Assembly (NCBI RefSeq): GCF_900129875.1
Contig: NZ_FQXC01000002.1
Coordinates: 62,001-126,000, forward strand
Reading direction: 5' to 3'
Length of the DNA: 64,000 nucleotides
DNA from: Marivita hallyeonensis
Lineage (GTDB): Bacteria; Pseudomonadota; Alphaproteobacteria; Rhodobacterales; Rhodobacteraceae
A program made the translations under genes and the position numbers. The notes below the pieces were generated by a model, which searched no databases, had not been told where the DNA came from, and saw only the letters and a program-made list of their open reading frames with translations. This document shows, in pieces, positions 17,624 through 25,070 of the stretch. Position 1 is the first letter of the stretch. Each line of letters starts with the position of its first letter.

Positions 17624-18247
17624 ATGTCCGACACCGAGCAGCCGCAGATCTATCTCATCACGCCGCCCGAGATCGAATTGAGCCATTTTCCGACCGACCT
17701 GTCCCGTGTTCTGGACACCCACGCGGTGGCCTGTGTCCGTCTCTCACTGGCCAGCCGCGACGAAGACCTGATCCTGCGCGCGGCGGACGCGGTGCGCGAG
17801 GTGGCGCATCGGTTCGATGTGGCGCTGGTGATTGACACCCACGTGGTCCTTGCGCAGCGCCTTGGCCTCGACGGAGTGCATCTGACCGATGGCGCGCGCT
17901 CGGTCCGCATGGCGCGCAAGGAACTGGGGGCGGACGCCATCGTCGGCGCGTTCTGCGCCCAGTCACGCCATGACGGAATGAACGCGGGCGAGGCGGGTGC
18001 CGACTACGTCAGCTTTGGCCCGGTCGGGGAAACCGCTCTCGGCGACGGATCACGGGCCGAATTCGAGCTGTTCGAGTGGTGGTCGCAGGTCATCGAGCTT
18101 CCGGTCGTGGCCGAAGGTGGCCTCGACGCCGCAACAGTGCGCGCGCTTGCGCCGGTCACGGATTTCTTCGGGATCGGTGAGGAAATCTGGCGGACCGACG
18201 ACCCGGTCGGCGCACTGAGAGACCTGACCGCGGCGATGGCTGGCTGA
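17624..18247 (+). CDS. Thiamine phosphate synthase family protein (ThiE-like)
   Basis: TIM-barrel protein of the TMP synthase/TenI family, which joins HMP-pyrophosphate and thiazole phosphate to give thiamine phosphate. Blocks include DTHVVLAQRLGLDGVHLTDG, AGADYVSFGPVGETA (the phosphate loop region) and PVVAEGGLDAATVRALAP. The 207-residue length is normal. The family's DND and KxxD substrate motifs are not obvious in canonical form, so some members like this may be divergent in activity. It stands alone here; no other thiamine genes are adjacent. An inverted-repeat element follows directly downstream. Confidence 0.75.
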   Translation: MSDTEQPQIYLITPPEIELSHFPTDLSRVLDTHAVACVRLSLASRDEDLILRAADAVREVAHRFDVALVIDTHVVLAQRLGLDGVHLTDGARSVRMARKELGADAIVGAFCAQSRHDGMNAGEAGADYVSFGPVGETALGDGSRAEFELFEWWSQVIELPVVAEGGLDAATVRALAPVTDFFGIGEEIWRTDDPVGALRDLTAAMAG

Positions 18248-18253
18248 TCGGGC

Positions 18254-18479
18254 AGGGGGCTGTCTGCCCCCTCGGCGCGTTGCGCCTCACCCCCGAGGAA
18301 TATTTGAAAACCAGAGAAGTAACCAGGCGTTAACCTTAACGCGTCAAGCTGCCGGTGCGGTACAGGCGGGGACGCCGATGGCCGTAACCGGAGAAGCCCC
18401 TTGCCATCGTGCAAGGGGTGGACCCGCAGGTCTCTTCTCTGGTTCAGAAATATCCCGGGGGTTTGGGGGCAGAGCCCCC
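18254..18479. repeat. Inverted-repeat intergenic element, copy 1
   Basis: About 226 bp lying between the convergent thiE-like and SYLF genes. The left end is a G5C/GC5 hairpin (18254-18271) followed by a CCTCGG...CCGAGG stem and AATATTTGAAAACCAGAGAAG. The right end is the inverted equivalent: CTTCTCTGGTTCAGAAATAT, then CCCGGGGG and another GGGGG/CCCCC hairpin. The middle holds TTAACCTTAAC and a 24 nt core (18357-18380, containing GGTACAGGCGGGGACGCCG) that is identical in copy 2 at 50279-50302. There is no open reading frame inside. It may be a non-autonomous mobile element, a structured RNA or a bidirectional terminator. Confidence 0.75.
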
Positions 18480-18492
18480 AAGCAGACGCGGA

Positions 18493-19050
18493 TCAGGGAA
18501 TGATCCGCGTATACTTCACACCTTCCAGCGTCGCGCCAAGCCGCAGACCGGCCTGGCCGAAGATCACCGCAATTACGGGCGACAGCGACGTTGTGGTTTC
18601 CGCTGCAATGGTCTCACCGCCCTCGGGGATCGCGTATTCGATATTCGCCCCGGCGGCCCAACCCGGCGAACGACGGAAGTTCATCAGCGCGTCCTCGGTC
18701 ATGAAGAACAGGACATGTGCGTATTGCTGCGCGCCGATCTGCAGACCGGCACTGGCCTTTGCCGTCGAGTAGTAATCCACGGTGATGCCGTTCACTCGTA
18801 GCGCGCCGCGCCCGTAGGCACCGCCTAGCCCGAGGCCCGCCTCGGTCACTAGCGGCATCACCAGAAGGCCGTTTGCATTGCCCGCGAGGTTCTGGGTTCC
18901 TGGGAAACGCCGATACATTTCCGCCAGCGTCGCGTCCACCCGCGCATCGATGCGGGCGCCGCCATTGCCGCCTACGCCATTCGAACAGCCTGCAAGCAGG
19001 ACTGCGCCGCCAAGGCCAAGGGCCAGCTCACGTCGTGTCAGGGATGTCAT
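18493..19050 (-). CDS. SYLF-domain (Ysc84-like) lipoprotein
   Basis: A 185-residue exported lipoprotein: twin-arginine-like TRRELALGLGGAVLLAGC start with lipobox LLAGC. The body is the lipid-binding SYLF/Ysc84 domain: NANGLLVMPLVTEAGLGLGGAYGRGAL, then YYSTAKASAGLQIGAQQYAHVLFFMTEDALMNF and TTTSLSPVIAVIFGQAGLRLGATLEG. The family binds phosphoinositides in eukaryotes; its role in bacterial envelopes is unclear. It stands alone between the repeat element and hemB. The ATG start at 19050 is supported by an AGAG-type ribosome binding site. Confidence 0.85.
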   Translation of the reverse strand: MTSLTRRELALGLGGAVLLAGCSNGVGGNGGARIDARVDATLAEMYRRFPGTQNLAGNANGLLVMPLVTEAGLGLGGAYGRGALRVNGITVDYYSTAKASAGLQIGAQQYAHVLFFMTEDALMNFRRSPGWAAGANIEYAIPEGGETIAAETTTSLSPVIAVIFGQAGLRLGATLEGVKYTRIIP

Positions 19051-19207
19051 GGTTCTGCTCTTTCTTTTGCCGATGCCTCATGGTCCGGTCTATCGCCGGT
19101 TGGTGCGCAGTATAGCGCCACGAACACGCTCTGTCACTAAGGATAGATCAGGATCAGCGGCGCACTGCTACACGTTGGGGTGAACCGGACTCAGCCCGGC
19201 ACCTTGT

Positions 19208-20209
19208 CTACCCGTTCAGAACGCGCGCCGCCGCCGGGGCGAAATAGGTGAGAACCCCGTCGCAGCCTGCGCGCTTGAACGCCATCAGACTTTCCAGCAT
19301 CACCCGGTCATGATCGAGCCACCCCCGCTCGGCCGCCCCCGCAAGCATCGCGTATTCGCCGGACACCTGGTAGGCGAAGGTCGGCACGCCGAACATGTCC
19401 TTGGTGCGGCGGCAGATGTCGAGATAGGGCATGCCCGGTTTGATCATCACCATGTCTGCGCCTTCGGACAGGTCCCGCGCGATCAGGCGCATCGCCTCGT
19501 CGGAATTGCCGGGGTCCATCTGGTAGCCTTTCTTGTCCCCCTTGAACGCGCCCGACGCGCCCACCGCATCGCGGAACGGGCCGTAGAAGGCGCTGGCATA
19601 TTTCGCGGCATAGCTGAGGATCGCCACGTTTCGGAACCCTTCCCCTTCCAATGCGTCCCGCATCGCGCCGATGCGATGGTCCATCATGTCGGACGGGCCG
19701 ATGATATCCGAGCCCGCCCGCGCCTGGCTCAGCGTCTGTTTGACCAACGCCTCGACCGTTTCATCGTTCAGGATGTATCCGGTCTCGTCCATGTACCCGT
19801 CATGCCCGGTGATGTTGTAGGGATCGAGCGCCACATCGGTCATGACCATGAGATCCGGCACCGCGTCCTTGATGGCCCGCGTAGCGCGGTTCGACAGGTT
19901 TTCGGGGTTCCAGGCTTCGGCACAATCCTTGGTCTTCAACGCCGGATCGGTGTAGGGAAAAAGACAAATCGCCGGGATGCCCAGCGCATATGCCTCGCGC
20001 GCCGCCTGCACCACCTTGTCCACCGATCGCCGCACCACGCCCGGCATTGACGGGATCGGTTCCTCCACACCCTCGCCATCGCGCACGAAGACCGGCCAGA
20101 TGAAATCTGCCGGGCTCAGGCTGTTCTCGCGGACCATAGCGCGCAACCCTTCCGTGCGGCGCAACCGGCGCAGGCGTGTGGCAGGAAAAGCGGGAGTGAT
20201 CGGTTTCAT
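19208..20209 (-). CDS. hemB: Delta-aminolevulinic acid dehydratase (porphobilinogen synthase)
   Basis: Condenses two 5-aminolevulinate molecules to porphobilinogen in tetrapyrrole (heme, bacteriochlorophyll, corrin) synthesis. The 333-residue protein has the Schiff-base lysine region MVMIKPGMPYLDI, the second lysine region LSYAAKYASAFYGPFRDA and the substrate loop YQMDPGNSDEAMR. The metal site reads DVALDPYNITGHDG, with Asp in place of the zinc-binding cysteines, so it is the Mg/K-responsive Asp-type found in rhizobia and pseudomonads. The frame extends to 20401, but the ATG at 20209 gives the normal length. Confidence 0.95.
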   Translation of the reverse strand: MKPITPAFPATRLRRLRRTEGLRAMVRENSLSPADFIWPVFVRDGEGVEEPIPSMPGVVRRSVDKVVQAAREAYALGIPAICLFPYTDPALKTKDCAEAWNPENLSNRATRAIKDAVPDLMVMTDVALDPYNITGHDGYMDETGYILNDETVEALVKQTLSQARAGSDIIGPSDMMDHRIGAMRDALEGEGFRNVAILSYAAKYASAFYGPFRDAVGASGAFKGDKKGYQMDPGNSDEAMRLIARDLSEGADMVMIKPGMPYLDICRRTKDMFGVPTFAYQVSGEYAMLAGAAERGWLDHDRVMLESLMAFKRAGCDGVLTYFAPAAARVLNG

Positions 20210-20310
20210 CGGGGCGGTCCTTGTCTTTGTGCTGTTTGGGTGGCATGGAATGACCGCCTGAACAAGACCTCGATCGGCGCAAGACCGGCAAACAAGGGAC
20301 CCGCAGCCAC

Positions 20311-20838
20311 TTGGATTGGTACTCATCCGTCTTTGAACTGATTGATATGCGGTCCTTTTCCAACCTTTGGTTCTGGATCGGATTGGCCGTGGTATGGTCA
20401 TCGGCCAGCCATTGGGTGCTGGGCGTGCCCTACGACATGATCGGTCGCGCGCGCCGGCACGGCGGACAGGCCGAAGACGATTTTGTCGATTTGCTGCGGA
20501 TCAATTCCCGGCGACTGCTTTACATCGCGGACGAGGCGGGCCTCTGGGTCATCGGGGTGGGCATGTTCCTGCTGACGACCTGCGTGACGCTGGGGTTCTT
20601 CTACGGTGTGGAAATCGCGCAAGCCCTGTTCTTCCTGGGATTCCCAATGGCGATCATCAGCTTGCTGAGCGTGCGCACGGCGCGGGCGCTTTTTGAGACC
20701 GAGCATACGATCGACCAGATCTACAAGCGCCTTGCGCGGCATCGGTTGGTCGTACAGGCCATCGGTATGGTTTCGATCTTCATCACCGCGATGTGGGGCA
20801 TGTATGTCAACCTGAGCATCGGAGTGCTTGGCGGTTGA
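20311..20838 (+). CDS. Integral membrane protein conserved in Rhodobacterales
   Basis: A 175-residue protein with four likely membrane helices: NLWFWIGLAVVWSSASHWVLG, LWVIGVGMFLLTTCVTLGFFYG, AQALFFLGFPMAIISLLSV and VVQAIGMVSIFITAMWGMYVN. Homologues in this order are often labelled component of SufBCD complex, a name I find no support for here, as no suf genes are near. The start used is a TTG at 20311 (MDWYSSVFELIDMRSF), preceded by AAGGGA; the first ATG is at 20347 and would remove a conserved-looking N-terminus. It lies 33 bp before mfd on the same strand. Confidence 0.78.
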   Translation: MDWYSSVFELIDMRSFSNLWFWIGLAVVWSSASHWVLGVPYDMIGRARRHGGQAEDDFVDLLRINSRRLLYIADEAGLWVIGVGMFLLTTCVTLGFFYGVEIAQALFFLGFPMAIISLLSVRTARALFETEHTIDQIYKRLARHRLVVQAIGMVSIFITAMWGMYVNLSIGVLGG

Positions 20839-20871
20839 CCTCTGCCCGCCCGCGCGCCACATGACGCGGCT

Positions 20872-23800
20872 ATGAGCAGTCCTCAAAAACTCACAATCGG
20901 TGGCGCGCCCGAAGGGTTCGATGCACGGCTGGTTTTGGCAGAGGCCGAAAAGGCCGGTGGTGCCGTGTGCCATATCGCCCGCGATGATCGGCGCATGGCG
21001 CAGATGCGCGATGCGCTACGCATTTTCGCACCGGATATGCCGGTCTTCACCTTTCCCGGCTGGGACTGTCTGCCCTACGACCGGGTGTCTCCCAATCCCG
21101 ATATCTCGGCCGCGCGCATGGCGACGCTGGCGGCGCTGACACACGGGATGCCGTCCGCTTACGTGCTGCTGACCACGCTCAGCGCAGCGACACAAAAGAT
21201 ACCGGCGCGCAGCGTGCTGCGGGATGCGGCCTTCACCGCGAAAGTCGGCAACCGGATCGACGAGACCGCCCTGAGATCCTTTCTTGTCCGCATGGGGTTT
21301 TCACAGGCTCCCACGGTGCTGGAACCGGGCGATTACGCGATCCGGGGCGGCATCATCGACATTTTTCCTCCGGGTGAAGGCGGCCCGGTCCGGCTCGATC
21401 TGTTCGGAGACGTTCTGGACGGTGCGCGCCGATTTGACCCGGCCACGCAGCGCACGACGGAGAAGCTGGACCTTATAGAACTGGCCCCGGTGTCCGAGGT
21501 CATCCTGGACGATGCGGCGATCACGCGATTCCGGCAGAATTACCGCATAGAATTCGGGGCCGCGGGAAGTGACGATCCGCTCTACGAGGCGGTGAGCGCA
21601 GGGCGCAAGCAGGCGGGCATGGAGCATTGGCTGCCGTTTTTCCATGAGACGCTGGAGACGCTTTTCGACTACCTGCCGGGCGTGCCCGTGACGCAGGACG
21701 ATCAGGTGACACCCGCGCGGCTGTCGCGCTGGGACGGGATTGTCGACCAGTACGAGACGCGTAAGGCAGCACTTTCGCAGAAATCGCGGCTCGATACCGT
21801 TTACAAGCCGGTGCCGCCCGAACAGCTTTATCTCGACGACGCTGCTTGGGAGGCCGCGCTCGGGGATCGTCGCGTTGTGCAGTTTCACCCGTTGCCACAG
21901 GCCTCCGGTCCAGGCGTGGTTGATGCAGGCGGTCGCATCGGGCGCAACTTCTCACCAGAGCGTCAGCAGGAAAGCATCAGCCTTTTCAAATCTCTGGCTG
22001 ATCATGTACGTGCAAAACTTCAGGACGGGCCCGTTGTGATCGCGTCCTATTCCGAAGGCGCGCGGGAACGATTGTCAGGGCTCATCGAAGACGAAGGGCT
22101 CGCCGAGACGATCTCGGTCAACGATCTGACCCGGGTCGGGAAGCGCGGGCTTCACCTCACGGTCTGGCCGCTGGAGCAAGGGTTCGAAGCCCCTTGGGAT
22201 CCAGCGGGCAAAGAAGCCCGGATCACGGTGGTGTCCGAGCAGGACGTGCTGGGCGACCGGCTGATCCGCAGCCCGAAAAAGCGCCGCAAGGCAGAGAACT
22301 TCCTGACCGAGACGCAATCGCTGAGCCCGCGAGACCTTGTGGTGCATGTCGACCACGGGATCGGTCGTTACCTCGGGATGGAGGTCATCACCGCCGCGGG
22401 CGCTGCGCATGAATGCCTGCTGATCGAATACGCGGAGAACGCCAAACTCTACCTGCCCGTCGAGAACATCGAGCTTCTTTCGAAATACGGCCACGAGGAA
22501 GGTTTGCTTGACCGTTTGGGTGGCGGCGCATGGCAGGCAAAGAAGGCCAAGCTGAAAGAGCGCATCCGCGAAATGGCGGACAAGCTCATTCGCGTCGCGG
22601 CGGAACGGGCCTTGCGCAAGGCCCCTGTCATGGATCCGCCGCCGGGCGCGTGGGATGCGTTCTCGGCGCGCTTCCCCTATCAGGAAACCGACGACCAGTT
22701 GCGCGCCATCGAAGACGTGATGACCGATCTGCACGCCGGTACGCCGATGGACCGTCTGATCTGCGGCGATGTGGGGTTCGGCAAGACCGAGGTCGCAATG
22801 CGCGCGGCTTTTGTCGCGGCGATGTCCGGTTTGCAGGTGGCCGTGATTGCGCCGACAACACTGCTCGCCCGCCAGCACTACAAAAGCTTCGCCGATCGTT
22901 TCCGGGGCTTCCCGCTGGAGGTGCGACCGCTCTCGCGCTTTGTCTCGGCCAAGGACGCGCAGGCGACCCGCGACGGGCTGGCGCGGGGGACAGTGGATAT
23001 CGTCGTCGGCACCCACGCGCTTTTGGCAAAAGGCATTCGGTTCCAGAACCTCGGGCTTCTTGTCATCGACGAGGAACAGCATTTCGGCGTGGCGCATAAG
23101 GAACGGCTCAAACAGCTGCGCTCGGACATCCATGTCCTGACCCTCACTGCAACGCCAATCCCGCGCACGCTGCAACTGTCGCTGTCGGGTGTCCGCGACC
23201 TCAGCATCATCGGTACACCGCCCGTCGACCGCCTCGCGATCCGCACCTACGTGTCCGAATTCGACGCCGTGACGATCCGCGAAGCCCTGCTGCGCGAGCA
23301 CTATCGTGGTGGGCAGAGCTTCTTTGTGGTTCCCCGCATCAGTGACTTGCCGGAGATCGAGGAGTTCCTGAAAGAGCAGGTGCCTGAAGTGTCCTACGTC
23401 ATCGCCCACGGTCAGATGGCGGCCGGTGAGTTGGACACGCGGATGAACGCCTTCTACGACGGCAAATACGACGTGCTCGTTGCAACGACGATCGTCGAGT
23501 CCGGTCTCGATATCCCCACCGCGAACACGATGGTGGTACACCGGGCCGATATGTTCGGTCTCAGCCAGTTGTACCAGATCCGGGGCAGGGTGGGCCGGTC
23601 CAAAACCCGTGCCTACGCGTATCTCACAACCAAGCCGCGCGCCAAGCTGACCACCACCGCAGAGAAGCGGCTGCGCGTCTTGGGGTCGCTCGACACGCTG
23701 GGCGCCGGGTTCACGCTCGCGAGCCAGGACCTCGACATCCGCGGCGCGGGAAACCTCCTGGGCGAGGAACAGTCCGGCCAGATGCGCGATGTGGGCTACG

Positions 23801-24354
23801 AGTTGTACCAGTCGATGCTGGAAGAGGCGATCGCCAAGATCCGTGCGGGCGAGATGGAGGGGCTGGCCGAGGTCGACGATCAATGGGCTCCGCAGATCAA
23901 TCTGGGGGTGCCGGTGCTGATCCCCGAAGACTACGTGCCGGACCTCGACGTCCGCCTGGGCCTGTATCGCCGTCTCTCGTCCCTGCAAACCAAGGTCGAG
24001 CTTGAAGGCTTTGCTGCCGAATTGATCGACCGGTTCGGCAAATTGCCGAAAGAAGTGAACACACTGCTTCTCATCGTGCGCATCAAGGCGATGTGCAAAC
24101 GCGCCGGGATCGCAAAACTGGACGGCGGACCAAAAGGTGCCACCATTCAGTTCCACAACGACAAGTTCGCCTCACCCGAAGGCCTTGTCGATTTCATCAA
24201 GGATCAACGCGGTCTGGCAAAAGTGAAAGACAACAAGATCATCGTCCGCCGCGACTGGAAGAAAGACAGCGACAAGATCAAAGGCGCCTTCGCCATTGCG
24301 CAGGATCTCGCGAGGAAAGTGAAAGAAGCCGAGACACGCAAAAAGGTGTCATGA
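20872..24354 (+). CDS. mfd: Transcription-repair coupling factor Mfd
   Basis: DNA translocase that removes RNA polymerase stalled at lesions and recruits UvrA. The N-terminal UvrB-like region starts with the DARLVLAEAEKAGG and FPGWDCLPYDRVSPNPDIS blocks. The RNA polymerase-interacting domain (LSPRDLVVHVDHGIGRYLGM) is at about residues 480-560. The RecG-like motor has Walker A GDVGFGKTEVAMRAAF, LLVIDEEQHFGVAHKE, LTATPIPRTLQLSL and QIRGRVGRSKTRAYAYL. A C-terminal TRCF domain follows (VPVLIPEDYVPDLDVRLGLYRRL). At 1160 residues it is complete. It is probably co-transcribed with the small membrane protein before it. Confidence 0.96.
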   Translation: MSSPQKLTIGGAPEGFDARLVLAEAEKAGGAVCHIARDDRRMAQMRDALRIFAPDMPVFTFPGWDCLPYDRVSPNPDISAARMATLAALTHGMPSAYVLLTTLSAATQKIPARSVLRDAAFTAKVGNRIDETALRSFLVRMGFSQAPTVLEPGDYAIRGGIIDIFPPGEGGPVRLDLFGDVLDGARRFDPATQRTTEKLDLIELAPVSEVILDDAAITRFRQNYRIEFGAAGSDDPLYEAVSAGRKQAGMEHWLPFFHETLETLFDYLPGVPVTQDDQVTPARLSRWDGIVDQYETRKAALSQKSRLDTVYKPVPPEQLYLDDAAWEAALGDRRVVQFHPLPQASGPGVVDAGGRIGRNFSPERQQESISLFKSLADHVRAKLQDGPVVIASYSEGARERLSGLIEDEGLAETISVNDLTRVGKRGLHLTVWPLEQGFEAPWDPAGKEARITVVSEQDVLGDRLIRSPKKRRKAENFLTETQSLSPRDLVVHVDHGIGRYLGMEVITAAGAAHECLLIEYAENAKLYLPVENIELLSKYGHEEGLLDRLGGGAWQAKKAKLKERIREMADKLIRVAAERALRKAPVMDPPPGAWDAFSARFPYQETDDQLRAIEDVMTDLHAGTPMDRLICGDVGFGKTEVAMRAAFVAAMSGLQVAVIAPTTLLARQHYKSFADRFRGFPLEVRPLSRFVSAKDAQATRDGLARGTVDIVVGTHALLAKGIRFQNLGLLVIDEEQHFGVAHKERLKQLRSDIHVLTLTATPIPRTLQLSLSGVRDLSIIGTPPVDRLAIRTYVSEFDAVTIREALLREHYRGGQSFFVVPRISDLPEIEEFLKEQVPEVSYVIAHGQMAAGELDTRMNAFYDGKYDVLVATTIVESGLDIPTANTMVVHRADMFGLSQLYQIRGRVGRSKTRAYAYLTTKPRAKLTTTAEKRLRVLGSLDTLGAGFTLASQDLDIRGAGNLLGEEQSGQMRDVGYELYQSMLEEAIAKIRAGEMEGLAEVDDQWAPQINLGVPVLIPEDYVPDLDVRLGLYRRLSSLQTKVELEGFAAELIDRFGKLPKEVNTLLLIVRIKAMCKRAGIAKLDGGPKGATIQFHNDKFASPEGLVDFIKDQRGLAKVKDNKIIVRRDWKKDSDKIKGAFAIAQDLARKVKEAETRKKVS

Positions 24355-24531
24355 AGCGGATATCGCCCTGCGGGACGCATGATCGGTTTTCCGCCGATTG
24401 GGTCAAAGCCCATTGACCGGTGTGCCAACAGGGACGACCCTTGAGTCTGGTGGTGCGACAAAACCGAACCAGGCAAGCTAGGTCGATTGCAGGCAGAAAC
24501 CTTTCAATGCCGATTTGAAAGGACGATCATC

Positions 24532-24999
24532 ATGCCAGTGTGTTACCGAGAAAGCCCAACCCGCCTCATTCAGGAACAGTCCACGTGCTGGGCCGCCGCA
24601 ACTGAAGCCTATACCGAAAAGACCCTTGGTCAGGAACATCTTTCCTACATTGAATTGCTGGATGAAGGGAAAGCCGCCGGGGTCGTGGCGTGGAACGGCG
24701 CGCTTAGGGGTGGCGACAAGGGCGTGCGCTGGCTCGCGACACGACTGAACTTACAATGGTTTCACGGAACCGATCTTGCGACAAATGCCTCGATGTATCC
24801 GCGGCTGCAAAACAGCCACGTGATCTACATGTATCGCAAGAGCACCTGGAAGCGCTCGGTCCATACAGTATGCGTTTGGGGAACTGACGAAAACATAGTT
24901 GCCGCGATGGATCCATTGATAGGTCAATGGACGTTCGAAGATCCGGCCACCTTCGACAACTCGTGGGAATTATGCCTCTGGCGCAAAGACTTGGTATAA
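24532..24999 (+). CDS. Small papain-like cysteine peptidase candidate (AvrRpt2/C39-like)
   Basis: A 155-residue protein whose motif layout fits a minimal papain-fold cysteine peptidase. The opening RLIQEQSTCWAAATEAYTEK has a Gln (residue 14) five before a Cys-Trp pair (Cys19), as in AvrRpt2-like and other CWAA-type peptidases. A His in VHTVCVWGTDE (His111) and an Asp in AAMDPLIGQW (Asp127) would complete the triad. No signal peptide or membrane segment is visible. The ATG at 24532 is preceded by AAAGGACGATCATC, a good ribosome binding site; the frame reaches to 24487 without one. It lies in an accessory-looking stretch between mfd and an RTX-bearing hydrolase. Activity is inferred only from motifs. 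Confidence 0.62.
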   Translation: MPVCYRESPTRLIQEQSTCWAAATEAYTEKTLGQEHLSYIELLDEGKAAGVVAWNGALRGGDKGVRWLATRLNLQWFHGTDLATNASMYPRLQNSHVIYMYRKSTWKRSVHTVCVWGTDENIVAAMDPLIGQWTFEDPATFDNSWELCLWRKDLV

Positions 25000-25070
25000 T
25001 GGTTGCGGAGCGTTTGAAACCAAACGAGTGTCTGTCCGGCAGACCCTTTATCATGAGACAGTTGTAAAAC

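Noticed and set aside
18330-18345. TTAACCTTAAC in the repeat element as a CtrA site
   Set aside because: The spacing between TTAA units is not the required seven bases, and it is not in a promoter position.
18254-18479. Repeat element as an insertion sequence
   Set aside because: No transposase frame and no evident target duplication; length and structure do not fit an intact IS.
22075-24156. 693-residue open frame on the minus strand
   Set aside because: It is fully antisense to mfd, which has complete domain motifs; the long frame is a by-product of high GC. No motif is visible in the antisense translation.
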